From: an uncultured Collinsella sp.
GTDB taxonomy: Bacteria; Actinomycetota; Coriobacteriia; Coriobacteriales; Coriobacteriaceae
Length of the DNA stretch: 7,590 nucleotides
Direction: 5' to 3'
Assembly: GCA_902464035.1 (NCBI GenBank)
Contig: CABQHT010000076.1
Coordinates: forward strand, 1 to 7,590
The notes under the pieces are model-generated. The model saw nothing but the letters and a program-made list of their open reading frames with translations, made no database searches and was not told where the DNA came from. Positions 1 through 5,566 of the stretch are shown piece after piece. How positions within the stretch are numbered: position 1 is the stretch's first letter; every line of letters begins with the position of its first letter. Made by a program: the position numbers and the translations under genes.

Positions 1-95
1 CCGGTATTCCCTTTATGCACATAACGACCGACTACGCCGGCGAGGACGCAGGTCAGCTCCAGACCCGTATTGAGGCGTTCCTGGAAACCATTTAG
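1..95 (+). CDS. C-terminal end of a YjiM/HgdB-like 2-hydroxyacyl-CoA dehydratase family subunit (5' end outside window)
   Basis: Frame 3 is open from the window edge to a TAG at 93-95 and gives 30 residues beginning GIPFMHITTDY and ending RIEAFLETI. This closely parallels the end of the complete gene at 250-1413, which has GIPYMKIETDY near its C-terminus and ends RIAAFIETL, so the fragment is very probably a paralogue in the same family. Family C-termini of this type (E. coli YjiM, HgdB) carry an ETDY-like motif followed by a Gln-rich helix and an AFIE ending. Only the tail is present, so cluster ligands and the start cannot be judged. The gene lies 154 bp upstream of its paralogue on the same strand, which suggests a tandem duplication or a two-subunit enzyme. 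Confidence 0.8.
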   Translation, partial: GIPFMHITTDYAGEDAGQLQTRIEAFLETI

Positions 96-111
96 GACTA
101 TCCGTCCCGGT

Positions 112-211
112 GGCTTTCCCAGGCACCCGATCTTGCCGTTCAAACCGTCGCTTGCGTACCAGAAGTACGCGGCGCTCCTCTTTCACGGCAACCTCGGGCC
201 CTGGGAAAGCC
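112..211. repeat. 100-bp imperfect palindrome / long hairpin between paralogous genes
   Basis: Outer arms 112-123 (GGCTTTCCCAGG) and 200-211 are perfect 12-bp reverse complements. Moving inward, 126-130 pairs with 194-198 (CCCGA/TCGGG), 133-139 pairs with 185-191 (TTGCCGT/ACGGCAA), 149-151 can pair with 172-174, and 154-159 pairs with 165-170 (GCGTAC/GTACGC) around a 5-nt loop CAGAA. That is about 33 base pairs in 100 nt, far more than chance. No uninterrupted T-run follows either arm (GTTTCCTT on the + strand), so it is not a classical intrinsic terminator. It could be a REP/MITE-like dispersed element, an mRNA-processing or stability hairpin between two paralogous cistrons, or a structured RNA. 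It fills most of the 154-bp gap at 96-249. Confidence 0.75.
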
Positions 212-239
212 GTTTCCTTGGTTGGTTAAAAGGTTTGTT

Positions 240-245
240 AAGGAG
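240..245 (+). promoter_or_regulatory. Ribosome binding site that sets the yjiM-like start
   Basis: AAGGAG lies 4 nt before the ATG at 250. It supports that ATG over the upstream in-frame AUG-like codons (the frame is open back to 70), which would run the protein through the palindrome at 112-211. Confidence 0.75.
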
Positions 246-249
246 TTAT

Positions 250-1413
250 ATGTCGGAAAATATTGAGCAGCCGTTGCCGCGCACGTTTGAGGAGTTCAAC
301 GAGCAACGCAAGGCGGCGTTTATTCGCGTCAAGGATTATAAGCAGGCGGGTAATCGCCTGGTTGGCTTTTTGTGCAGCTATACGCCGCTCGAGATTATCG
401 ATGCCGCGGGGGCTGCGAGCGTGGCTCTGTGCGGTACGTCCGATGAGGTGATTCCCGAGGCCGAGAAGGTGCTGCCGGCAAACCTGTGCCCGCTCATCAA
501 GTCGACCTACGGTTTTGCCTACTCGCAAAAGTGCCCGTTTACGTACTTTAGCGACATGATCATCGGCGAGACCACCTGCGACGGCAAGAAGAAGATGTAC
601 GAGCTACTCAACGAGCTCAAGCGCACGCACATTCTGCATCTTCCGCAGGGTCGCGATCGTGCCTACGAGCGTGAAGGCTGGTACGAGGAGTGCCGCCTGC
701 TCAAGGAGGAGCTCGAGGGCTTCTACGGCATCACGATTACCGACGATGACCTGCGCGCTGCCGTCCGTCGTCGCAACCGCTTGCGTGCGGCCCAGCTCGA
801 GATGTTTGCACTGCAGGCCAACCAGCCGGCGGCCATGAGCGGCGTCGACCTGATGAGCACCATGTTTGCCGGTACGTTCAGCTTTGATATCGAGGCCTAT
901 ACGCAGCAGCTGGAGCAAAAGGTTGCCAAGCTGCGCGAGACCTACGACGCGGGCAAGCGCCCGGTTGCGGCGGATGCCAAGCGCATTCTGATCACTGGCT
1001 GCCCAGTGGGTGGCGTAATCAACAAGATCGGTCGCACCATCGAGTCCAACGGCGGTGTGGTCGTGTGCATGGACGATTGCTCGGGCGAGCGCACGGCGGC
1101 CATGATGATCGACCCGGAGGCTCCCGATATCCTGCGCGCCATCGCCGACCGCTACCTGGACATCAACTGCTCGGTCATGACGCCCAACGACGGTCGTATG
1201 GAAAACACGCTGGCCATGTGCGAGAAGTATCATGTCGATGGCGTGGTAGAGAGCGTGCTACAGGCCTGCCACACCTTTAACGTGGAGAGTGCGCGCATGC
1301 AGGAGGCTGTCGAGGGTGCGGGTATTCCGTATATGAAGATCGAGACCGACTACAGCAACGGTGACATGGGCCAGATCGAGACGCGCATCGCTGCCTTTAT
1401 CGAGACCCTGTAG
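250..1413 (+). CDS. yjiM: YjiM-like double-cubane-type 2-hydroxyacyl-CoA dehydratase / BcrC-HgdB family protein
   Basis: The product is 387 aa, the usual length for E. coli YjiM-like proteins, and alignable by eye from the N-terminus. Visible landmarks are GFLCSYTPLEIIDAAG (residues 39-54, Cys42), a Cys-rich stretch at 80-110 (NLCPLIKS, KCPFTYFSD, IGETTCDGKKKMYE with Cys80, Cys95, Cys110), ITGCPVGG (248-255), and LQACHTFNVES (337-347, Cys340) before the ETDY motif. Family knowledge: these proteins carry iron-sulfur clusters, [8Fe-9S] double cubanes in the single-subunit type, and perform ATP-driven low-potential reductions after electron transfer from an ASKHA activator. The substrate of this member is unknown; CoA-thioester dehydration should not be assumed. 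The ATG at 250 is chosen for its RBS and the family N-terminus. The activator follows 50 bp downstream and a paralogue precedes it. Cytoplasmic; no signal peptide. Confidence 0.88.
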   Translation: MSENIEQPLPRTFEEFNEQRKAAFIRVKDYKQAGNRLVGFLCSYTPLEIIDAAGAASVALCGTSDEVIPEAEKVLPANLCPLIKSTYGFAYSQKCPFTYFSDMIIGETTCDGKKKMYELLNELKRTHILHLPQGRDRAYEREGWYEECRLLKEELEGFYGITITDDDLRAAVRRRNRLRAAQLEMFALQANQPAAMSGVDLMSTMFAGTFSFDIEAYTQQLEQKVAKLRETYDAGKRPVAADAKRILITGCPVGGVINKIGRTIESNGGVVVCMDDCSGERTAAMMIDPEAPDILRAIADRYLDINCSVMTPNDGRMENTLAMCEKYHVDGVVESVLQACHTFNVESARMQEAVEGAGIPYMKIETDYSNGDMGQIETRIAAFIETL

Positions 1414-1418
1414 GACAA

Positions 1419-1449
1419 ATGCGGCAAAGGGATAGCTGCTTTGCCGCAT
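1419..1449. other. Perfect 11-bp hairpin between the yjiM- and yjiL-like genes
   Basis: ATGCGGCAAAG (1419-1429) is the exact reverse complement of 1439-1449, with a 9-nt loop (1430-1438). It begins 5 nt after the yjiM-like stop and ends just before the Shine-Dalgarno GAAGGAGG (1451-1458) of the activator. No T-tract follows on the + strand, so a full intrinsic terminator is unlikely. It more likely stabilises the upstream transcript or lowers expression of the activator relative to its partner. Confidence 0.7.
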
Positions 1450-1463
1450 AGAAGGAGGATGCC

Positions 1464-2228
1464 GTGGTTGGCATTGGTATCGACATAGGCTCGACGGCCG
1501 CGAAGGCTGCGGTGGTGGAGACGGACAACGCCATTGCGTGGACCTGCGTCATGCCGACGGGGTATTCGTCGGTCGATGCGGCCGAGCGCCTACGCGGTGA
1601 GCTCGCCGCAGCCGGCTATGACGTGACGGGCGACGATGTTCGCGTGATCGCGACTGGCTACGGCCGTGTCGCGGTGCCCTATGCCAACAAGGTGGTGACC
1701 GAGATCACCTGCCATGGTGCCGGCGCGGTCCGCCTGTTTGGCGAGCAGGGCACGGTGATCGACGTGGGCGGCCAGGATACCAAGGTCATCCAACTCAAGG
1801 GCGGCCGCGTGGCCAAGTTCGCCATGAACGACAAGTGTGCCGCCGGCACGGGGCGCTTTCTGGAGATCATGGCCGACCGCCTAGGCATTTCCCAGCAGCA
1901 GATGGCCGACCTGGCGCGTTCCGGCGAGCCCACCAAGATCAGCAGCATGTGCACGGTGTTTGCCGAAAGCGAGGTCATCAGCCTCATCGGTCGTGGCGAG
2001 CCGCGCGAGAACATCGCGCGCGGTGTGATCGAAAGCGTTGTCTCGCGCGTGGCGACTATTGCCGGGCAGGCAGCGGGCGCCCCGTACTACCTGACCGGCG
2101 GCCTGTGCGAGAACGCTTACGTTGTGGAGCGGCTGGGCGCGCTGCTGGGCTCGCCGGTGACCACCTCGCCCCAAGCCCGTTTTGCCGGCGCCATCGGCGC
2201 GGCCCTTCGCGCGCAGGCGCTCGGCTGA
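1464..2228 (+). CDS. yjiL: YjiL-like ASKHA-family ATPase, activator (reductase) of the dehydratase/double-cubane protein
   Basis: The product is 254 aa, typical of HgdC/YjiL activators (about 255-260 aa). The N-terminal GIGIDIGSTAAK (3-14) is the phosphate-1 motif of the acetate kinase/Hsc70/actin fold, and VIDVGGQDTKV (98-108) is phosphate-2. NDKCAAGTGRFLE (122-134, Cys125) and SMCTVFAESE (161-170, Cys163) carry the two cysteines that in this family bind one [4Fe-4S] cluster across the homodimer interface. YYLTGGLCEN (208-217) is the adenosine-side motif. Family role: ATP hydrolysis drives a low-potential electron from ferredoxin or flavodoxin into the partner, here very likely the 387-aa protein immediately upstream. 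The start is GTG at 1464, with GAAGGAGG 5 nt upstream. Translation ends with two consecutive TGA codons; no family sequence extends beyond, so these are stops and not selenocysteine. Confidence 0.9.
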   Translation: MVGIGIDIGSTAAKAAVVETDNAIAWTCVMPTGYSSVDAAERLRGELAAAGYDVTGDDVRVIATGYGRVAVPYANKVVTEITCHGAGAVRLFGEQGTVIDVGGQDTKVIQLKGGRVAKFAMNDKCAAGTGRFLEIMADRLGISQQQMADLARSGEPTKISSMCTVFAESEVISLIGRGEPRENIARGVIESVVSRVATIAGQAAGAPYYLTGGLCENAYVVERLGALLGSPVTTSPQARFAGAIGAALRAQALG

Positions 2229-2286
2229 TGAGCCGGCCGTAGATGCGCGTTCATGCGTATACTGAGAAGCATTGTTTGTGTTTGAG

Positions 2287-2292
2287 AGGAGG
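2287..2292 (+). promoter_or_regulatory. Strong ribosome binding site fixing the selD start upstream of the in-frame UGA
   Basis: AGGAGG lies 5 nt before the ATG at 2298. Nothing comparable precedes the TTG at 2358 that would start the shorter frame downstream of the UGA. This supports translation beginning before the UGA and reading through it. Confidence 0.8.
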
Positions 2293-2297
2293 TATCG

Positions 2298-3347
2298 ATG
2301 CTCGACGATCAGATTAGGCTCACGTCTATGACCGCCGCGAGCGGTTGAGCCGCTAAGTTGGCTCCTGGAGTCCTCGCCCAGGTCCTGGGTGACTTACCAA
2401 ATGTGCCCAACGACAACTTGCTCGTGGGGTTCGATACCTCCGACGATGCGAGCGTCTTCCGTGTTGGCGAAAACCTGGGACTCGTTCAGTCCATCGACTT
2501 CTTCCCGCCGATGGTCGACGACCCGTTCCTGTTTGGCCAGATCGCGGCAGCCAACTCGCTGTCGGACATCTACGCCATGGGCGGTACGCCGAGCCACGCC
2601 ATGAACCTGCTGTGCATTCCCAGCTGCCTGGGCGTTGAGGTTGCGGGGCAGATTTTGGCGGGCGGCGCCGACAAGTGCGTTGAGGCCGGCTGCACCATCG
2701 CGGGCGGCCACACCATCAATGACGATGAGCCCAAGTACGGCCTGTCCGTGAGCGGTTTTGTCCCGCTCGATCGCATGCTCGCCAACAGCGGCGCGCGCGT
2801 GGGCGATGCTCTGTTGCTGACCAAGGCGGTCGGCTCTGGCATCATCACTACGGCCATTAAGGGCGAGCTCACCGAGCAGGATGAGGCCGCAGCGATGTTT
2901 GACTCGATGCGCACCCTCAACGAAGCACCGATTCGCCTTGCCGTGGGGCTCGAGCTTCACGGCTGTACCGACGTTACGGGCTTTGGCCTGATTGGACATG
3001 CGTGCGAGATGGCTGAGGGATCGGGCGTGCAGATTGAGCTTGCGTCTGGGGCGGTGCCGCTCTTTGACCAGGTGCTCGACATGGCGCGACTGGGCATTAT
3101 CCCCGCCGGTGCCTACCGCAACCAGGATTTCTTTGGCCCACGTGTGGCTGCCGACGATGACCTGGAGCCGGGCATGCTGGATGCGCTGTACGATCCGCAG
3201 ACCTCGGGTGGCCTGCTCATCGCAGCGCCTGCCGCCGATGTGGATGAGCTTGCGCGCCGCCTGCATGCCGAGGGTCGCATCGCCGCCGTTGTCGGTCGCG
3301 TATGCGAGACAGGGCCGGGCGGTCCCGCTGTTCGCGTTGTCCGCTAG
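2298..3347 (+). CDS. selD: Selenide, water dikinase (selenophosphate synthetase) with selenocysteine at position 17
   Basis: SelD makes selenophosphate from selenide and ATP for selenocysteine, selenouridine and Se-cofactor synthesis. Reading from ATG 2298 and treating the TGA at 2346-2348 as selenocysteine gives 349 aa. The N-terminus MLDDQIRLTSMTAASG-U-AAK matches E. coli SelD in spacing: U17 falls on catalytic Cys17 and Lys20 on Lys20. Other family residues are visible: SDDA (Asp50), SIDFFPPMVDDPF (Asp67), SDIYAMGG (Asp90), AGGHTI, TDVTGFGLIGH (Asp225) and DPQTSGG (299-305). These include the metal/ATP-binding aspartates. Sec in SelD is known, for example in Haemophilus influenzae. The second E. 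coli cysteine (Cys19) is Ala here. The strong RBS and the hairpin after the UGA support readthrough. A gene called from TTG 2358 would lose the catalytic region. selA, selB and selC are not in the window, so the full Sec pathway must lie elsewhere. Confidence 0.93.
2346..2382 (+). promoter_or_regulatory. Selenocysteine UGA codon with candidate bacterial SECIS hairpin
   Basis: The TGA (2346-2348) is followed by CCTGG (2364-2368), which pairs perfectly with CCAGG (2378-2382) around the 9-nt loop 2369-2377. The loop begins A-G-T, and its G2370 is 22 nt after the UGA. This fits the loose bSECIS rule of an apical loop with a G in its first two positions about 16-37 nt downstream. Below the stem, after a 2x2 internal loop, 2358-2361 can pair weakly with 2385-2388. 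The fold was worked out by hand, and the loop bulges remain uncertain. Confidence 0.65.
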
Positions 3348-3403
3348 CGGCGCGTTTATTGAACTATGTACTGTTTTAGAACGATGAACTCGAAAGGAAA
3401 ACT

Positions 3404-4030
3404 ATGTCTACCAAGATTGAAGTCAATGCCATGGGCGACGCCTGCCCGCTGCCCGTCGTTAAGACCCTTAAGGCGCTCAAGCAGCTCGATGGCGAGGGCG
3501 CCGTCGTGACCTCGGTCGATAACGAGACCGCCGTCAAGAACATTTCCAAGATGGCGCAGGAGAAGGGCTGCGCGGCCTCGGTTGAGAAGGTTTCTGACGT
3601 CGAGTGGCATGTGACCGTGGCGACCGCCGACGCCGTTGCCGTGGACGTGCCCGAGCAGGACGGTGCCGCCTTCTGCGACGCCGGCGACGGCAAAGGCAAG
3701 CTCGTCATCTCGGTCTACACCGACTGCATGGGCCGCGGTGACGACGAGCTGGGCCACAAGCTCATGAAGGCGTTTATCTTTGCCGTGACGCAGCAGGAGG
3801 AGCTGCCCGCGACCATGCTGTTCTACAACGGCGGCGCCAAGCTTACCGTCGAGGGCTCGCCGGTGCTCGACGACCTCAAGGCCCTGGCCGCGCAGGGCGT
3901 GGAGATCCTTACCTGCGGCACCTGCCTCGATCACTTTGGCATTAAGGACCAGCTCGCGGTGGGCGAGGTCACCAACATGTACGTGATCGTGGAGAAGATG
4001 GAGCAGGCCGTGCGCGTCGTGCGCCCGTAG
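3404..4030 (+). CDS. yedF: YedF-type selenium-metabolism protein (SirA/TusA-like plus DsrE-like domains)
   Basis: The product is 208 aa. Residues 1-75 form a SirA/TusA-like sulfur-carrier domain with the conserved CPLP motif (Cys14-Pro-Leu-Pro17), whose cysteine carries persulfide in TusA. After a short acidic linker (about 80-97), residues 99-207 form a DsrE-like domain with VYTDCMGRGDDELG (Cys108) and EILTCGTCLDHFGI (Cys171, Cys174). This two-domain architecture is that of the YedF family, found next to selD in many selenium-using genomes. Its biochemical role is not firmly established; a carrier delivering Se (or S) from the desulfurase toward SelD is a reasonable inference. The start is ATG 3404 with AAAGGA at 3392-3397. 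It lies 56 bp after selD and 19 bp before the DUF3343 gene. That 56-bp gap is AT-richer than its surroundings, but I see no convincing promoter in it. Confidence 0.9.
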   Translation: MSTKIEVNAMGDACPLPVVKTLKALKQLDGEGAVVTSVDNETAVKNISKMAQEKGCAASVEKVSDVEWHVTVATADAVAVDVPEQDGAAFCDAGDGKGKLVISVYTDCMGRGDDELGHKLMKAFIFAVTQQEELPATMLFYNGGAKLTVEGSPVLDDLKALAAQGVEILTCGTCLDHFGIKDQLAVGEVTNMYVIVEKMEQAVRVVRP

Positions 4031-4049
4031 CTCATTGGATGGGATTGCC

Positions 4050-4301
4050 ATGAGGGAGAAACGCCCGGCGCTGGTCATCACGTTTCCCACCACGGCGGCC
4101 GCCATGGGTTGCGAGAGCCTGTGCATTGAGCGCGGCCTTCCCGGGCGCACGATTCCCGTGCCGGGGGAGGTCGCTGCCGGCTGCGGCTTGGCGTGGAAGG
4201 CCTTGCCCTCAGATGAGGATTTGCTGCGTGGCGAACTTGCTGCGGCCGGCGTTCCCACCGAGGGCTTTACCGTGGTCGACATGTGGGAGGTCGTGCGATG
4301 A
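4050..4301 (+). CDS. DUF3343 / putative Se-S carrier-like small protein
   Basis: The product is 83 aa (88 if the in-frame TTG at 4035 is used). It has the pattern of the DUF3343 family: an N-terminal beta strand ALVITFPTTAAAM (7-19), then a helix with Cys21 and Cys25, then PVPGEVAAGCGLAWK (36-50) with the invariant-looking Cys45, and a C-terminal FTVVDMW strand. Members typically sit beside yedF, selD and class V desulfurases and are thought to carry Se or S on a cysteine; direct evidence is limited. ATG 4050 has only a weak RBS (GGATGGG, 4037-4043), and TTG 4035 has none, so ATG is preferred. It may be translationally coupled: its TGA stop overlaps the next start as ATGA at 4298-4301. Confidence 0.85.
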   Translation: MREKRPALVITFPTTAAAMGCESLCIERGLPGRTIPVPGEVAAGCGLAWKALPSDEDLLRGELAAAGVPTEGFTVVDMWEVVR

Positions 4302-5440
4302 TCTATCTGGATAACGCGGCGACGACCATGCATAAGCCGCAGACGGTGATCGATGCCGTGACACAGGCGATGTGTTCGCTCGGCAATGCCGGGCGCGGTG
4401 CTACATCGGGTGCACTCGATGCCGCGCGCACCATCCACGGCTGTCGTGTCAAGCTCGCGCGCCTCTTGGGTTGCCCGAGGGCGGACCATGTGTGCTTTAC
4501 GCCCAACTCGACGGCGGCGCTCAACACGGCCATTAACGGCGTGGTGCGCCCCGGCGACCGCGTGGTCACGACGGTGCTCGAGCACAACTCCGTGCTGCGT
4601 CCGCTCAACCGCCTGGCGGCTGAGCGGGGCGTGACCGTTGAGCATACCGGCTGCGACGCGAACGGCGTGCTCGACTATGACGAGCTCGAGCGGCTGGTCA
4701 CGCCCGGTACGCGTGCCGTGGTGGTGACGCATGCCTCTAATGTGACCGGCAACGCGGTCGACATTGCGCGCGTGGCGGCCTTGGCACATGCCGCGGGTGC
4801 GCTTGTGATCGTCGATGCCTCGCAGTCTGCCGGTACGGCGCATATCGATATGCAGGCCATGGGGCTCGACGTGGTGTGCTTTACCGGCCACAAGGGGCTC
4901 ATGGGCCCGCAGGGCACCGGCGGCCTGGCAGTGGCGGAGGGCGTCGACGTGGCGCCTTGGGCCATGGGCGGCACGGGCGTGCACAGCTTCGATGCGTTGC
5001 AGCCCATGGAGTGGCCCACGCGGCTCGAGGCGGGCACGCTCAACGGCCACGGCATCGCGGGCCTTTCTGCCGGCCTCGACTTTATCGAGGCCCAGGGTGG
5101 GGTCGAGGCGATTGCTGCCCACGAGCGTGCGCTCGCCGATCGCTTCCTTGCCGGTGTGTGCGAGATTCCGGGGATTAAGCTCTACGGTGCCTTTGACCAG
5201 CCGGCGCACTCTGCGATCGTGTCGCTCAACGTGGGTGATATCGACTCTGCCGAGATCTCGGACGCGCTCATGCAAGGGTGGGGGATTGCGACGCGCCCCG
5301 GCGCCCATTGCGCTCCGCTTATGCACCGTGCGTTGGGAACCGAGCGCCAGGGCGTGGTTCGGTTCTCGTTTGGTTACTTCAACACGGCCGAGGAAGTCAA
5401 CATGGCGATTGAGGCTCTGCGCGATTTGAGCTGCGATTAG
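4298..5440 (+). CDS. Class V aminotransferase, cysteine desulfurase / selenocysteine lyase-like (IscS/SufS superfamily)
   Basis: The product is 380 aa, normal for the group. Visible PLP and active-site features are YLDNAATT (3-10), LEHNSVLRP (His96), VVVTHASNVTGN (141-152), VDASQSAGT (Asp173 and Gln176 positions), FTGHKGLMGPQGTGG (195-209; Lys199 as PLP Schiff-base lysine), and RPGAHCAPLMHRALG (333-347; Cys338 as catalytic, persulfide-forming cysteine). These enzymes release S (or Se) from cysteine (or selenocysteine) as an enzyme-bound persulfide/selenide. Next to selD, yedF and the DUF3343 gene, the likely job is supplying Se or S to SelD, although the window alone cannot distinguish this from general Fe-S assembly. 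The start ATG 4298 has GGGAGG (4285-4290) 7 nt upstream and overlaps the DUF3343 stop. Confidence 0.92.
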   Translation: MIYLDNAATTMHKPQTVIDAVTQAMCSLGNAGRGATSGALDAARTIHGCRVKLARLLGCPRADHVCFTPNSTAALNTAINGVVRPGDRVVTTVLEHNSVLRPLNRLAAERGVTVEHTGCDANGVLDYDELERLVTPGTRAVVVTHASNVTGNAVDIARVAALAHAAGALVIVDASQSAGTAHIDMQAMGLDVVCFTGHKGLMGPQGTGGLAVAEGVDVAPWAMGGTGVHSFDALQPMEWPTRLEAGTLNGHGIAGLSAGLDFIEAQGGVEAIAAHERALADRFLAGVCEIPGIKLYGAFDQPAHSAIVSLNVGDIDSAEISDALMQGWGIATRPGAHCAPLMHRALGTERQGVVRFSFGYFNTAEEVNMAIEALRDLSCD

Positions 5441-5477
5441 ACCAACCTTTTGCGCCCTTAGATAAACCGTTTACGCT

Positions 5478-5562
5478 ACCTTCCCGCATTGTCGCTTATA
5501 CAGGGTAATGTGAAATGATGGCCCACACTGGGACTCTGTATCTTTGCGAATTGCGGGAAGGT
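5478..5562. promoter_or_regulatory. Nested inverted repeats in the leader of the LRR-protein gene, covering its RBS
   Basis: ACCTTCCCGCA (5478-5488) is the exact reverse complement of 5552-5562. The 3' arm contains GGGAAGG, the likely Shine-Dalgarno for the ATG at 5567. Inside, 5492-5495 pairs with 5546-5549 (TCGC/GCGA), 5498-5503 pairs with 5536-5541 (ATACAG/CTGTAT), and 5522-5525 pairs with 5529-5532 (CCCA/TGGG). That is 25 bp nested in 85 nt. No T-run follows, so it does not look like a terminator. It could be a translational control leader or the arms of an invertible segment. The remainder of the 126-bp gap (5441-5477) shows nothing else clear. Confidence 0.6.
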
Positions 5563-5566
5563 TCCT

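Noticed and set aside
70..249. 60-residue N-terminal extension of the yjiM-like protein
   Set aside because: It runs through the stop region of the upstream gene and the palindrome. The RBS at 240-245 and family N-termini point to ATG 250.
2226..2231. Double TGA at the end of the yjiL-like gene as selenocysteine codons
   Set aside because: The protein already has full family length at the first TGA, and the downstream frame has no family similarity.
2235..2263. Promoter for selD using TATACT at 2258-2263
   Set aside because: The -10-like hexamer is fair, but no -35-like sequence lies at suitable spacing and there is no properly spaced extended TG. Too weak to call.
2394..3266. 290-codon open frame on the minus strand opposite selD
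   Set aside because: Shadow of the strongly conserved selD coding frame; no motif or plausible product.
3359..3390. TTGAAC -35-like site and direct TGAACT repeats (3360-3365, 3385-3390) before yedF
   Set aside because: There is no matching -10 at 16-18 bp, and two 6-bp copies are not significant in an AT-rich gap.
3356..5326. 656-codon open frame on the minus strand
   Set aside because: It lies antisense to yedF, the DUF3343 gene and the desulfurase, all with clear family motifs. Its translation is His/Arg-rich without recognisable domains, as expected from the codon bias of GC-rich genes.
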